This document shows positions 5,805 through 16,831 of a stretch of 64,000 nt of DNA, in pieces. The position numbers were made by a program, and so were the translations under genes. The first letter of the stretch is position 1. Each line of letters begins with the position of its first letter. The notes under the pieces were generated by a model. It saw only the letters and a program-made list of their open reading frames with translations. It did not search any database and was not told the DNA's origin. Source of the stretch: Pseudomonadota bacterium (lineage in GTDB: Bacteria > Chloroflexota > UBA6077 > JAJPHF01); the NCBI GenBank assembly GCA_021325365.1, contig JAJPHF010000155.1, positions 1 to 64,000 on the forward strand, given 5' to 3'.

Positions 5805-8708
5805 GTCGGCTTCGCCCTTGGCCCCCGCGGCCTGCTTGCTCTGCAGGGCCGCCTGCGCGGCCGCCAGCCGCGCCACGGGCACCCGGAACGGCGAGCAGCT
5901 CACGTAATTCAGCCCAGCCGCATGGCAGAAGGCGATCGAGGCTGGGTCGCCGCCGTGCTCGCCGCAGATACCGATCTCCAGGTCCGGCCGCGTCCGCCGC
6001 CCCCGCTCGACGGCGATGCAGATCAGCTCGCCCACGCCCGCGCGGTCCAGCGTCTCGAACGGGTTGACCGCCAGGATCTTCTCCTCGATGTACCTGCCCA
6101 GGAACTTGCCCTCGGCGTCGTCGCGCGAGAAGCCGAAAATCATCTGCGTCAGGTCGTTCGTGCCGAAGCTGAAGAACTCGGCCATCTCAGCGATCTGGTC
6201 CGCGATGAAGGCGGCGCGGGGAATCTCGATCATCGTCCCGAACTTGTAGTCGACCTGCGTCCCCGCCTCGCCCTGCACGGCCTGGGCGACCGCGCGCAGC
6301 ACGGTCTCGACGCGACGCAGCTCTTCCGTGTTGCCGATCAGCGGGATCATGATCTCCGGGTGGGCATCCACCCCCTCGCGCTTCAGCTCGACTGCCGCCT
6401 CGAGGATGGCGCGCACCTGCATCTCGTTGATCTCGGGGTAGAGCAGCCCCAGGCGGACGCCGCGCAGCCCCAGCATCGGGTTCGCCTCGCGCAGCGCGTT
6501 CACCGCCGCCAGCATCTTCTCGGCCTCGGCCAGCCGCGCGGGATCGTTGCCGCGCACCCGCAGCTCGGTTACCTCGACCAGCAGGTCGTCGTACTTCGGC
6601 AGGAACTCGTGCAGCGGCGGGTCGAGCAGGCGGATGATGACCGGCCGCCCCGCCATCTCCTTGAGCAGCCCCTTGAAGTCGCCGCGCTGGATCGGCAAGA
6701 GCTGGTCCAGCGCGGCCTTGTACTGCTGCCAGGCCGAATCGGCCGCCAGCTTCGCCTCGAGATTGGCCAGCGCCGCCTCCTCCGCGGCCAGGTCAGCGGC
6801 CACCATGTCCGGCGGCGCGTGCTCCTCGGTCTGGCGCATGCGCCGCGCCTGCAGCTCCCGCCGGCGCTCGTCGATCCCCAGCGCGGCCTTGGCCCGCGCC
6901 GCCCCCGGCGCGGCGAGGATCATCTGCTGCACGAGCGGCAGCCGCTCCTCCTCCATGAACATGTGCTCGGTGCGACAGAGGCCGATGCCCTCGGCGCCGA
7001 ACTCGCGCGCCCGCTCGGCGTCGCGCGGGTAGTCGGCGTTCGCCCAGATGCCCAGCCGCCGCACCTGGTCCGCCCAGCTCAGCAGCTCGGCCAGCTCGTG
7101 CTCCTCGGCCAGGTTCGGCTCGATGGTGGCGAGCTGGCCCGCGAACACCTCGCCGGTGGACCCGTCGAGCGACAGCCAATCGCCCTCGTTCACGGTGCGC
7201 CCGTTGACCGTGAAGCTGCGCCCGCGTAGGTCGATCCGCACGTCGTCGGCGCCCACCACCGCCGGCTTGCCCATGCCGCGCGCCACGACCGCGGCGTGGC
7301 TGGTCATGCCGCCGCGCGCCGTCAACACCCCCTGGGCGGCAATGAGGCCGTGTACGTCGTCCGGCGAGGTCTCGGGCCGAACGAGGATCACGCGCTCGCC
7401 GTTCTGGCCCATCGCCTGCGCTCGGTCCGCGTCGAACACAGCCTTGCCCACCGCAGCGCCCGGCGAGGCGTTCAGGCCCTTGGTGACGAACCCGTCGCGC
7501 TCCCGCGCCTGCCACACGGCCTGGGGCAGGAAGCGTGGCAAGAGCAGCTGCTGCACCTGGTCGGGCTCGACGCGCAGCAGCGCGTCCTCGCGCGTGATCA
7601 GGCCCTCGTGGACCATGTCCACCGCGATCTTCACCGCCGCCGGCGCCGAGCGCTTGCCGGCGCGCGTCTGCAGCATGTACAGCTTGCCGCGCTCGACGGT
7701 GAACTCCATGTCCTGCATGTCGTGGTAGGTGGCTTCCAGCCGCTCCGCGATCTGCTGGAACTCGCTGTACGCTTGCGGCAGCTCCTCAGCCATCTTGCTG
7801 ATCGGCATCGGCGTGCGGATGCCGGCAACCACGTCCTCGCCCTGCGCGTTCACCAGAAACTCGCCGTATAGCTCGTTCTTGCCAGTGTTCGGGTCGCGCG
7901 TGAAGGCCACGCCCGTGCCCGAGTCGTCGCCCATGTTGCCAAACACCATCGTCTGCACGTTGACGGCCGTGCCCAGGTCGTGGGGGATCTTGTAGAAGTT
8001 GCGGTAGTCGACGGCGCGCTTGCCCATCCACGACTCGAAGACCGCGGCGATCGCCAGGCGCAGCTGCTCGATCGGGTCGGTGGGGAACGGCTTCCCCGTC
8101 TCCCGCTGCACCACGTCCTTGAAGGCGGCCACCACCTCGCGCAGCGCCGCCGCGTCGAGGTCCGTGTCCTGCTTCGCCCCGTGGCGGTGCTTCGCGTCCT
8201 CGAACACCTCGTCGAAGCGCTCCGCCGGGATGTCCTGCACGATGCGCCCGAACATCTGGATGAAGCGGCGATAGGCGTCGTAGGCGAAGCGCTCGTTGCC
8301 GGTGAGCGCGATGACGCCCTGCACCGTGTCGTGGTTCAGCCCCAGGTTGAGGACGGTGTCCATCATGCCGGGCATGGAGATGCGCGCGCCCGAGCGCACG
8401 GAGACGAGGAGCGGGTTGTTGCGGTCGCCGAAGCCCTTGCCGGTCTTCCGCTCCAGGTCGCGCAAGGCTTCGAGCGTCTGATCCCACATGCCGGGCGGGA
8501 ACTGCTTGCCCGCCTCGTAGTACGCGTTACAGGCCTCGGTGGTGATGGTGAACCCGGGCGGGACCGGCAGGCCGGCGCGGGTCATCTGCGCGCAGCCCGC
8601 CCCTTTGCCGCCGAGGAGGTCGCGCATGTCGGCGAGCCCCTCCTCGAAGCGGTATACCCACTTCTTGGCCGTTGCCTGCCCGGCCGTCGCGGCCTCCGCC
8701 TGCGCCAT
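5799..8708 (-). CDS. ppdK: Pyruvate, phosphate dikinase
   Basis: A 969-residue enzyme that interconverts pyruvate + ATP + Pi with PEP + AMP + PPi, linking glycolysis and gluconeogenesis. The ATP-grasp domain starts at KKWVYRFEEGLADMRDLLGG. The phospho-carrier histidine lies in GGMTSHAAVVARGMGKP, and the PEP/pyruvate-binding TIM barrel contains RLLDPPLHEFLP, FGTNDLTQ and GICGEHGGDPAS, with the acid/base Cys in YVSCSPFR. Relatives are usually about 870-900 residues. The excess here is a charged, Ala/Glu/Arg-rich segment of about 65 residues at roughly 595-665, just before PIQRGDFKGLL. The ATG at 8708 has GGGAGG 7 bases upstream. A second ATG at 8726 with GGAG would add six residues. Confidence 0.95.
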   Translation of the reverse strand: MAQAEAATAGQATAKKWVYRFEEGLADMRDLLGGKGAGCAQMTRAGLPVPPGFTITTEACNAYYEAGKQFPPGMWDQTLEALRDLERKTGKGFGDRNNPLLVSVRSGARISMPGMMDTVLNLGLNHDTVQGVIALTGNERFAYDAYRRFIQMFGRIVQDIPAERFDEVFEDAKHRHGAKQDTDLDAAALREVVAAFKDVVQRETGKPFPTDPIEQLRLAIAAVFESWMGKRAVDYRNFYKIPHDLGTAVNVQTMVFGNMGDDSGTGVAFTRDPNTGKNELYGEFLVNAQGEDVVAGIRTPMPISKMAEELPQAYSEFQQIAERLEATYHDMQDMEFTVERGKLYMLQTRAGKRSAPAAVKIAVDMVHEGLITREDALLRVEPDQVQQLLLPRFLPQAVWQARERDGFVTKGLNASPGAAVGKAVFDADRAQAMGQNGERVILVRPETSPDDVHGLIAAQGVLTARGGMTSHAAVVARGMGKPAVVGADDVRIDLRGRSFTVNGRTVNEGDWLSLDGSTGEVFAGQLATIEPNLAEEHELAELLSWADQVRRLGIWANADYPRDAERAREFGAEGIGLCRTEHMFMEEERLPLVQQMILAAPGAARAKAALGIDERRRELQARRMRQTEEHAPPDMVAADLAAEEAALANLEAKLAADSAWQQYKAALDQLLPIQRGDFKGLLKEMAGRPVIIRLLDPPLHEFLPKYDDLLVEVTELRVRGNDPARLAEAEKMLAAVNALREANPMLGLRGVRLGLLYPEINEMQVRAILEAAVELKREGVDAHPEIMIPLIGNTEELRRVETVLRAVAQAVQGEAGTQVDYKFGTMIEIPRAAFIADQIAEMAEFFSFGTNDLTQMIFGFSRDDAEGKFLGRYIEEKILAVNPFETLDRAGVGELICIAVERGRRTRPDLEIGICGEHGGDPASIAFCHAAGLNYVSCSPFRVPVARLAAAQAALQSKQAAGAKGEADR

Positions 8709-9003
8709 CTCGCTGCCTCCCGCCATAATGCTCCGAGCGAATGTAGTCTACCACGCAAGGCGGCCCGTCGCGCCGATTCGGGGACCTGGGGCGGCCGTCC
8801 GCCGCGCCGTCGCGCGGCCGGGCCTGGTCGAGGGCGCGGCCGAAGGTGCCGCAAGTTCCGTACCATTCTCGCGTGGCTCCCCTCGCCGCTGCGCCCACCG
8901 GTGCCGGGCTGGATAGTCGGCCACCCTCGTTGCCATGCTAGCGTATGCATTCGTATAGTGCCGTATAGCGCAGAATGGAGATCAAGGGCGGGAGGCAGGG
9001 CGC

Positions 9004-9453
9004 ATGCGCATCGACGTAGACGAGTACCTGACCGTCGCGAAGGCCGCGGCGCTCCTCAGGGTCCACCAATCTACCATTCGCCGCTGGATCGACCAGGGCA
9101 GCCTGCCCGCCTACCGCGTGGGCCAACGCCGTCTCGCGCTCAAGCGCGCCGACGTCGACCGGCTTGTGCGCCCGGTGGCCGCGGCGGGCGTTGCGCCGGA
9201 TAGCGCGATAGGGCCTGTGGCCGACAACGATCTCAGCACGCTGACGCCGCGGGAGCGGGCCGCTGTGATCGCGGCGCGCCGAGCAGAGATTCCGCCGCTC
9301 ACCGCGGAACAGCGTGAACGGGGCTTGCGCGCGATGGCGGAGGCGAGAGCAATCCGCGACAGGATGCTTCGCGAGCGCGGTGGGGTGCCCTTCTCAGAAT
9401 CCTGGGAGATCCTGAACCAGCTGCGCGATGAGCGCAGTCAGCAGCTATCGTGA
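9004..9453 (+). CDS. Excisionase-type HTH antitoxin of a VapBC-like pair
   Basis: A 149-residue protein with an N-terminal MerR/excisionase-type winged helix. EYLTVAKAAALLRVHQSTIRRW is followed by GSLPAYRVGQRRLALKRADVDR. This fold binds DNA. The remaining 80 residues are charged and helical, which suits a toxin-binding tail. It overlaps the downstream PIN-domain gene by 4 bases (GTGA), the typical arrangement for antitoxin then toxin. The ATG follows GGGAGGCAGGGCGC. Upstream, 8938-8975 contains several GTAT-rich near repeats (GCGTATGCATTCGTATAGTG, then CCGTATAGCG) that could be promoter and autoregulatory site. The rest of the gap 8727-9003 shows nothing recognisable. Confidence 0.8.
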   Translation: MRIDVDEYLTVAKAAALLRVHQSTIRRWIDQGSLPAYRVGQRRLALKRADVDRLVRPVAAAGVAPDSAIGPVADNDLSTLTPRERAAVIAARRAEIPPLTAEQRERGLRAMAEARAIRDRMLRERGGVPFSESWEILNQLRDERSQQLS

Positions 9454-9872
9454 TCGTCGTCGACGCGTCGGTAGCCGCCAAATGGATCCTGGTCGAGGCG
9501 AACTCGGATAAAGCTGATGCGCTCTATGCCGACTGTGTAGCTCGCAACGAGCCCATCATCGCGCCGCGCTTGCTTCCCTTCGAGATCGCCAACATTCTGC
9601 GCCAGCGTATGAGGCGCACGGGCATGCTGCTCGCCGAGGCGCAGCAGCTCATGGACCAGTTCCAGCGGTTCACCATTACGCTGGTCGAGCCGCCGGACCT
9701 GTACGACCGGGCGCTCAGCCTGGCCAACGCCCACGCGCTGCCGGCAGCCTACGATGCCCACTATCTGGTCTTGGCAGAGCATTATGGGTGCGCGCTCTGG
9801 ACGGCCGACCAGCGGCTCCTGGGGCTGGTAGGCGGCACGCTCTCCTACGTCAGTCCGATCTCCGGTTATTAG
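9450..9872 (+). CDS. PIN-domain ribonuclease toxin, VapC-like
   Basis: A 140-residue PIN domain. It starts with the acidic strand MIVVDASVAAKW and has a second acidic residue in LLPFEIAN. AAYDAHYLVLAEHYGCALWTADQRL supplies the further Asp residues of the metal site. VapC toxins cleave specific tRNA or rRNA sites and are held inactive by the upstream antitoxin. The start is GTG, overlapping the antitoxin stop. No key residue appears to be missing, so it should be active. Confidence 0.85.
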   Translation: MIVVDASVAAKWILVEANSDKADALYADCVARNEPIIAPRLLPFEIANILRQRMRRTGMLLAEAQQLMDQFQRFTITLVEPPDLYDRALSLANAHALPAAYDAHYLVLAEHYGCALWTADQRLLGLVGGTLSYVSPISGY

Positions 9873-9936
9873 ACTCCGAACGGGCTCATCGGCGGCAGGC
9901 CGCGGCTGCAATCTCGCGGGGTCAGGCGGCCCGGTC

Positions 9937-9945
9937 TGGTATGAT
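9937..9945 (+). promoter_or_regulatory. Extended -10 promoter of lepA
   Basis: TGGTATGAT (TGn plus a TATGAT hexamer), about 100 bases before the start codon. The same extended -10 form recurs before several genes in the window. Confidence 0.45.
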
Positions 9946-10042
9946 TTAGCGGCGCCCTCCCACATGATTGCTTTCCCCGTCGTGGCGCGCGCTGCCACGC
10001 TGGGCTGGGGCCGGGTGCGCCCGCGCGGAGCAGGACGACGTC

Positions 10043-11842
10043 TTGATTGACCAGGCTCACATTCGTAACTTCTGTATCATCGCCCACATCGACCACGGCA
10101 AGTCGACGCTCGCCGACCGCCTGCTGGAGATGACCGGCACGCTCACCGAGCGCCAGATGGCCGAGCAGGTGCTCGACCAGATGGACCTGGAGCGCGAGAA
10201 GGGCATCACCATCAAGGCGAAGGCCGTCCGTATGCGCTACGCGTACGATGGCGAGGAGTATCAGCTCAACCTGATCGACACGCCGGGCCACGTCGACTTC
10301 GCCTACGAGGTCTCCCGCAGCCTGGCCGCCTGCGAGGGCGCCATCCTGGTCGTGGACGCGGCGCAGGGCGTCGAGGCGCAGACGCTGGCGAACGTCTACC
10401 TGGCGATCGAGCACGACCTGGCGATCATCCCCGTCATCAACAAAATCGACCTGCCGAGCGCCGACCCGCCGCGCGTGACCGAGGAGATCGAGCGCGTGGT
10501 CGGCCTGCCGGCCGAGGACGTGCTGCTCGCCTCGGCGAAGGATGGCACCGGCGTCGAGGCGATCCTGCAAGCTGTCGTCACGCGCGTGCCGCCGCCGCGC
10601 GGCGAGCGGAACGCGCCCCTGCGGGCGCTGGTCTTCGACTCCCACTACGACTCGTACAAGGGCGTGATCGCGTACGTGCGCGTGGTGGATGGCGCCGTCG
10701 GGCCGACGCAGCGCATCCGCCTGATGGCCACCGAGACCACCGCCGAAGTGCTGGAGGTCGGCGTCTTCCGGCCGACGATGGGACCGGTCGAGGGCCTGGC
10801 CGCCGGCGAGGTAGGATACATCGCGACGGGCCTCAAGGACGTGCGCGACGTGCGCGTGGGCGACACGATCACGCTCGCCGCCGCGCCGGCCGCCGAGCCG
10901 CTCGCGGGCTATCGCCCCGCCAAGCCGATGGTGTTCGCCGGACTGTACCCGACCGCCAGCGACGACTACCACCTCTTGCGCGACGCGCTCGACAAGCTGC
11001 GCCTGAACGACGCCTCGCTGGTGTATGAGCCCGAAAGCTCGGTGGCCCTCGGCTTCGGCTTCCGCTGCGGCTTCCTCGGCATGTTGCACATGGAGATCAT
11101 CCGCGAGCGGCTGGAGCGCGAGTACAACCTGGAGCTGCTCATCACGGCGCCGAGCGTCGAGTACCACGTCTATACGACCGACGGGCGCGAGCTATTGGTC
11201 GACAACCCGGCCGCGCTGCCGCCGCCGAACCACGTGGAGCGCATCGAGGAGCCGTGGGTCTCCTTGGATATCATCGTGCCGTCGCGTTACATTGGCGCCG
11301 TGATGGAGCTGGTGCAGGACCGCCGCGGCGTGTTCAAGAAGATGGACTACATCGACGAGCAGCGTGTCCTCATCGTGGACGAGATGCCGCTCGCCGAGCT
11401 GATCGTCGACTTCTACGACCAGCTCAAGTCGCGCACCCAGGGCTACGCCTCGCTCGACTATAGCTTCGCCGAGTACCGGCCCGCGAAGCTGCAGAAGCTC
11501 GACATCCTGGTGAACGGCCAGCCGGTCGATGCCCTCTCCGCCATCGTTCACGCCGACAAGGCGCAGAGCCAGGGCCGCGCGCTGGTCGAGCGGCTGCGTG
11601 AGCTGATCCCCCGCCAGCTGTTCGACGTGCCGCTCCAGGCCGCCGTCGGCCAGAAGGTCATCGCCCGCGAGACGATCCGCGCCATGCGCAAGAACGTGCT
11701 CGCCAAGTGCTACGGTGGCGACGTGACCCGCAAGCGCAAGCTGCTGGAGAAGCAGGCCGAGGGCAAGAAGCGCATGAAGCGTCTAGGCAGCGTCGAGATC
11801 CCCCAGGAAGCCTTCACCGCCGTCCTCAGCCTCCGCGACTGA
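10043..11842 (+). CDS. lepA: Elongation factor 4 (LepA), ribosome back-translocase GTPase
   Basis: A 599-residue translational GTPase that acts on the 70S ribosome. G1 is AHIDHGKS, G2 lies in [12 protein letters not shown]3 is DTPGHVDF and G4 is NKIDLPSA. They are followed by EF-G-like domains II, III and V. The LepA-specific C-terminal domain ends in KAVIARE-like and [14 protein letters not shown] segments. The TTG at 10043 is chosen because it follows GGAGCAGGA and because LepA proteins normally begin just before [15 protein letters not shown]. The open frame continues 25 codons upstream without a family match. The gene is monocistronic. Confidence 0.95.
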   Translation: MIDQAHIRNFCIIAHIDHGKSTLADRLLEMTGTLTERQMAEQVLDQMDLEREKGITIKAKAVRMRYAYDGEEYQLNLIDTPGHVDFAYEVSRSLAACEGAILVVDAAQGVEAQTLANVYLAIEHDLAIIPVINKIDLPSADPPRVTEEIERVVGLPAEDVLLASAKDGTGVEAILQAVVTRVPPPRGERNAPLRALVFDSHYDSYKGVIAYVRVVDGAVGPTQRIRLMATETTAEVLEVGVFRPTMGPVEGLAAGEVGYIATGLKDVRDVRVGDTITLAAAPAAEPLAGYRPAKPMVFAGLYPTASDDYHLLRDALDKLRLNDASLVYEPESSVALGFGFRCGFLGMLHMEIIRERLEREYNLELLITAPSVEYHVYTTDGRELLVDNPAALPPPNHVERIEEPWVSLDIIVPSRYIGAVMELVQDRRGVFKKMDYIDEQRVLIVDEMPLAELIVDFYDQLKSRTQGYASLDYSFAEYRPAKLQKLDILVNGQPVDALSAIVHADKAQSQGRALVERLRELIPRQLFDVPLQAAVGQKVIARETIRAMRKNVLAKCYGGDVTRKRKLLEKQAEGKKRMKRLGSVEIPQEAFTAVLSLRD

Positions 11843-11877
11843 CACTCGTGATACGATGCCCGCCCGCGGCTCTTTTC

Positions 11878-11902
11878 GTAGGGGCGGGTCTCGTGCCCGC
11901 CC
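11878..11902. repeat. 25-bp hairpin repeat with CTCGT loop, copy 1
   Basis: GTAGGGGCGGGTCTCGTGCC followed by CGCCC, whose arms GGGCGGG and CCCGCCC pair. The same layout with changed but still pairing arms occurs at 39483-39507. It sits between the convergent lepA and amidohydrolase genes and could act as a terminator. Confidence 0.55.
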
Positions 11903-11947
11903 GCGGCCCGCAGGCCGCAGCACCGGCGTCCACGCGGCGCCCGTGCC

Positions 11948-12892
11948 TCATCGGCTAGCTGCCGTCGCGCCCAGCCGTGGGAACAGGCGCAGCGCGTTGT
12001 CACGCTCGATCGCGGCGCGCGTCGCCGCGTCGAAGCCGGTGTACGCCTCCCAGCCCGCAATCTCCTCCCGCAGCCGCTCGCCGTGGACGAACGGCAGGTC
12101 CGAGCCCCACACGATGTGCGTCGGGTCGGCCAATTGCTGCAGCGACGGCAGCGAGAAGCGCGACATCGAGCTGGCGATGTCGTAGTACAGCGAGCGCAGC
12201 GTGCCGATCACGTCGGGCACGCCGGCGTTGTGCTCCAGGTTGGCGATGCGGTGGGCCAGGTACGGCACCGTGCTGCCGCCGTGGCAGAAGATGATGCGCA
12301 TGTCGGGGTTCCGCCGGAAGGTCTGGTGGTACAGCATGTTCAGGATGGCGCGCGTGCTGTCGAAGATGTACTCGATGATGCCCGCCGGCGCGCCCAGGTT
12401 GTACTCGGGCGGCGCGGCACAGTGCGACGGATGGACGAACACGACGGCCTTGCGGCGGTTCAGCTCCGCGAACAGCGGGTCGTACAGCGGGTCGCCCAGG
12501 AAGCGCCCCTCCATGCTGGAGAACAGCCCCACGCCGTCCAGGCGCAGCGTGTCGAGCGCGTAGGCCACCTCCTCCAGCGCGCCGTCCACGTCGGGCAGCG
12601 GCAGCACGGCGAACGAGCCGAACCGCGTCGGATGGTCGCGCACCAGGCCCGCCATGAACTCGTTGCAGGCGCGGGCCACCGCGCGCCGCTCGTGGCGGTG
12701 CTCCTCGAACACGCGGGGCGTCAGCGACGTAATCGCCGCCTCGATGCCGAACTCGGCCATCGTGCGCAGCTGCGTGTCGGTGTCTGGCACCCGGAAGGGC
12801 ATCGGCGTGCTGTCCACGTACTGCGGCGGCAGGACGTGGTGGTGTACGTCGATCCGGCGCTCCGCCGTGGAGCCGCCCGTTGCGTCTGCCAT
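11948..12892 (-). CDS. Amidohydrolase, ACMSD-like metal-dependent hydrolase/decarboxylase
   Basis: A 314-residue TIM-barrel metal hydrolase of the amidohydrolase-2 group, which includes aminocarboxymuconate semialdehyde decarboxylase and related decarboxylases. The N-terminal HxH metal motif is IDVHHHVLPP. Later metal and catalytic residues lie in VVFVHPSHC, IIFCHGGSTVPYLAHRI and IVWGSDLPFVHG. The ATG at 12892 is preceded by GAGGAG; the open frame extends another 27 codons upstream without such a site. The substrate is unknown, possibly an aromatic-ring breakdown product. It is divergent from the LLM oxidoreductase gene. Confidence 0.85.
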   Translation of the reverse strand: MADATGGSTAERRIDVHHHVLPPQYVDSTPMPFRVPDTDTQLRTMAEFGIEAAITSLTPRVFEEHRHERRAVARACNEFMAGLVRDHPTRFGSFAVLPLPDVDGALEEVAYALDTLRLDGVGLFSSMEGRFLGDPLYDPLFAELNRRKAVVFVHPSHCAAPPEYNLGAPAGIIEYIFDSTRAILNMLYHQTFRRNPDMRIIFCHGGSTVPYLAHRIANLEHNAGVPDVIGTLRSLYYDIASSMSRFSLPSLQQLADPTHIVWGSDLPFVHGERLREEIAGWEAYTGFDAATRAAIERDNALRLFPRLGATAASR

Positions 12893-13054
12893 CGTCGCGC
12901 TCCTCGTCTCATCCAGTCTCGCTGCTCGGTGAGGGCCCATCGGCCATTCTAGCGCGCCCGGCCCTCGACGCAAGGCGTGTGACCATGTCCGCCGCCAAGT
13001 ACCATACCGGTGAGACGCGTTGGACCCCCTCGGTGGGTACTGCCAGGAGGCGCC

Positions 13055-13871
13055 ATGACCGCACCCCAGCGCTCAGCACTCAGCAGTCAGCAGTCAGCAC
13101 TCAAGGTGGGCGTGCAGCTCCACCCCCAGCACTGCACCTACCAGCAGTTCCGCGACGCCGCCTGCCGCATGGAGGCCAGCGGCGTCGACTCGATCTGGAA
13201 CTGGGACCACTTCTACCCGCTCTACGGCGACCCGGACGGCCCCGCGCTCGAGGGCTACACGGTGCTGGCCGCGCTGGCCGAGGCGACCTCGCGCGCCACC
13301 ATCGGCTGCATGGTCACCTGCAACAGCTACCGCAACCCGGCCCTGCTCTCGAAGATGGCGACGACGATCGACCACATCAGCGACGGCCGCTTCATCCTGG
13401 GTATCGGCGCCGGCTGGTTCGAGCGCGAGTACGACGACTTCGGCTACGAGTTCGGCACGGCGACCACCCGCCTGCACGACCTGGCGGCGGCGCTCCCGAT
13501 CATCAAGGAGCATTGGGCAAAGGACAACCCGCCGCCGGTGCGCGGCACGATCCCGATCCTCATCGGCGGCGAGGGCGAGAAGATCACCCTGCGCATCACC
13601 GCCCAGTACGCCGACGCCTGGAACGGCTTCGGCGGCGTCGACAACTGGAAGCGCAAGAACCGCGTGCTCGACGACTGGTGCCAGAAGCTCGGCCGCGACC
13701 CGCGGGCGATCGAGCGCACCGCCAGCATCGGCACCGAGGACCTCGCCCACCTCGACGCGCTCGCCGACGCCGGCTGCACGCACGTCATTCTGGGCTTCGG
13801 CCCGCCGTTCGACGCCAAGCCCGTCGAGCGCCTCGTCGCCTGGCGCGATCAGCGCCAGCGGGCCGGCGCGC

Positions 13872-13879
<8 letters not shown>
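13055..13879 (+). CDS. LLM-class flavin/F420-dependent oxidoreductase
   Basis: A 274-residue luciferase-like monooxygenase-fold protein. It has GVDSIWNWDHFYPLYG, TIGCMVTCNSYRNPALL, TIDHISDGRFILGIGAGW and IPILIGGEGEKITLR, characteristic of the F420- or FMN-dependent TIM-barrel oxidoreductases. The ATG follows a perfect AGGAGG. The first 15 codons are low complexity because a tandem 7-bp repeat (13075-13102) has entered the reading frame, giving RSALSSQQSAL; the conserved fold starts at KVGVQLHPQ. The downstream queG overlaps its last 8 bases, so they are probably co-transcribed. The substrate is unknown. Confidence 0.88.
13075..13102. repeat. Heptamer tandem repeat inside a gene start
   Basis: Four 7-bp units: AGCACTC, AGCAGTC, AGCAGTC, AGCACTC. 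They lie within codons 7-16 of the LLM oxidoreductase. Related heptamers occur at 5664-5804 and 35612-35646. Confidence 0.8.
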
Positions 13880-15065
<1,186 letters not shown>

Positions 15066-15289
15066 GGCGTGGTGGCACCCCGGGCCGAGCCAGCAAGCGG
15101 TTTGGCGGACCCCTTGGAGCCGCGCCGTTCCTGGAATGCCTGCGCCAGCCGCCCCGCCCGACGTGGCCCGATTCACTCTCTATCTGTGACACAGGTCGCT
15201 GTGGCTACGTCGCTCGGCGCGTAATCTACATTCGACACCGATCTCGCCACCGTCCAGGCAACTCAATAGCGCAAGGGAGGGATAACGGC

Positions 15290-15856
15290 ATGCAGGCAAC
15301 GGGCCTCAAGCGGCTGACCTTGATGGGACTAACGGTACTCGGCATGGCGACCAGCGCCAGCCTGGCAGCGCCCCCGGCGGCAGTACACGCGGGAGATCTC
15401 GAGCTAGTGCGACGCTCCGCCGCAACCCAGGTCGCGGACCTCGATCTCGCGGGCCAGTCCCGCGGCGGCTCGGGGCAGGCCCTCGACCCGGCGAGCGTGC
15501 GCCGGATCAGCGCCTCGGTACAGGCGGCCGTGCAGCGTGGTAGCTCACAGCCGCCGCTGGTGGACGCCTATCCGGGCGGCTCGGCGGCCGGCACGGGCCA
15601 GGGCGCCGGCAGCGTCCGGCCGGCGGTGGGCGATCCGCTGGGCACGCGGGCCGAGATCGTCGAAGAGGTGCTCTGGTATCGCAGCAACTTCCTGGGGTTC
15701 GGCGATCAGGGGAAGCTCGGCGAGCTGGGCTGCTCCCTGTCGACGGCGCAGCGGAAGCGGGAGCTGAATGCTCTCGCCGCGCGCTACGAGTACACCAACC
15801 AGGTGGGCCTTACCGAGGTCGAGATCTGCACGGGCTTGTTCACGGTCCGCCGGTAG
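15290..15856 (+). CDS. Exported protein of unknown function
   Basis: A 188-residue protein with a clear signal peptide (LKRLTLMGLTVLGMATSASL, then a cleavage-like site at AVHAGD, near residue 33). A linker rich in Gly, Ser and Ala follows to about residue 110. The conserved-looking part is the C-terminal 70 residues, with EIVEEVLWYRSNFLGFGDQG and one Cys in LGELGCSLS plus one in EICTGLF, which could form a disulfide. No family is recognised. GGGAGGG lies just upstream of the ATG. It is the first of three exported genes of unknown function that lead up to and follow the Fur-like regulator. The gap 15066-15289 shows no gene. Confidence 0.75.
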   Translation: MQATGLKRLTLMGLTVLGMATSASLAAPPAAVHAGDLELVRRSAATQVADLDLAGQSRGGSGQALDPASVRRISASVQAAVQRGSSQPPLVDAYPGGSAAGTGQGAGSVRPAVGDPLGTRAEIVEEVLWYRSNFLGFGDQGKLGELGCSLSTAQRKRELNALAARYEYTNQVGLTEVEICTGLFTVRR

Positions 15857-16095
15857 GGCCGCCGGTTACACGGGGGCCTGGTGCCCCACGGCGCGCGCGG
15901 CACAAGGCCGCTGTCCCCACGGGGGCGCGCCTCGTGCGGCCATCGCCGCCCGCTATACTGGGTTGACCCGCCTGGCTTTCCCAGTGGCTCACCGCCAGGA
16001 TCAGCGCTGGCGGCGCGCACCCTCGGTCTCTTCGAGCGCACACCAAGCGACAGCGCAACGCCGGGCTGACGTGCAGCTTCGGCAGGAGGAGTAGG

Positions 16096-16824
16096 ATGAC
16101 CCGACCGATCCGATGGGCGAGAACGACCGGCCGACTCGTGGTGGGAGGAGCGCTGAGCGCAATGCTCTTGACCACGGCCGTGCGTGCGTTCGCCGCACCC
16201 GACACGCAGCAAACGCAGACGGTCAGCCTCACGCCGACGCGAGTGGGAACCGCCGGCCAGAGCCGCTGTGGCGCCACCCTGTCCGCCCCGACCGCGAGCT
16301 GCCAGGGCTTCGACGGGCGGGACGTGCGCAGTCTCTCCGACCTGTGGGTCGTCGGCTACGAGAACAACCAGGACCGGGGCCAGAAGCACGTGCTGCAGGC
16401 GGTGGCCGTCTTCGGCCTCGCCCCGCTGCGCGGCCTCGCCGCGCAGGGCACGCTGACCAGGGCCACGCTCAGCTACGCCGAGGCCAGCACCGTGCGCCGC
16501 TCCCCGACCGGCGACTCGCAGTACGGGATCCTCCCTACCTGCAACACGGGCCTGGGCGTGCCCACCGACGGCTGGGACACGAGCTTTGACCGGGTGGTGC
16601 CGACGCGCCCCGCGATGATTGCCGGCGTGCAGGGGGCGACCACGGGCGATTACGGGGCCTGGGACGTGACGCCCCAGGTGCAGCAATGGCTGGCCGCGGG
16701 CGGCGACGAGCGCACGTTCGTGCTGCGCGGCGACGACGAGTCGCTCGACGTCCGCGGCCAGGGCATGTGCCTGTCCTACGTCTTCGACCTGCAGCTGACC
16801 GCCGAGTTCACCACTGAGCAGTAA
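16096..16824 (+). CDS. Exported protein with C-terminal beta-rich domain, unknown function
   Basis: A 242-residue protein with a signal peptide (LVVGGALSAMLLTTAVRAFA, cleavage near residue 34). The mature protein has paired Cys (SRCGATL and TASCQGF; PTCNTG and GMCLSYVF). Its arrangement, with GAWDVTPQVQQWLAAGGDE and a TFVLRG strand, resembles the structural beta-sandwich modules found in DNRLRE-type repeats. Membership is only suggested. AGGAGGAG precedes the ATG. A TATACT box (15952-15957) lies upstream in the 239-base gap after the previous gene. It is probably a secreted surface or matrix protein. Confidence 0.7.
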   Translation: MTRPIRWARTTGRLVVGGALSAMLLTTAVRAFAAPDTQQTQTVSLTPTRVGTAGQSRCGATLSAPTASCQGFDGRDVRSLSDLWVVGYENNQDRGQKHVLQAVAVFGLAPLRGLAAQGTLTRATLSYAEASTVRRSPTGDSQYGILPTCNTGLGVPTDGWDTSFDRVVPTRPAMIAGVQGATTGDYGAWDVTPQVQQWLAAGGDERTFVLRGDDESLDVRGQGMCLSYVFDLQLTAEFTTEQ

Positions 16825-16831
16825 CCCCCGG

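Noticed and set aside
5922..7229. Plus-strand open frame opposite pyruvate phosphate dikinase
   Set aside because: Composition is His/Leu/Arg-rich as expected for the complement of dikinase codons; no family features.
12083..12952. Plus-strand open frame opposite the amidohydrolase
   Set aside because: Repeats of VGH/RRV without a fold; the minus strand has complete metal motifs.
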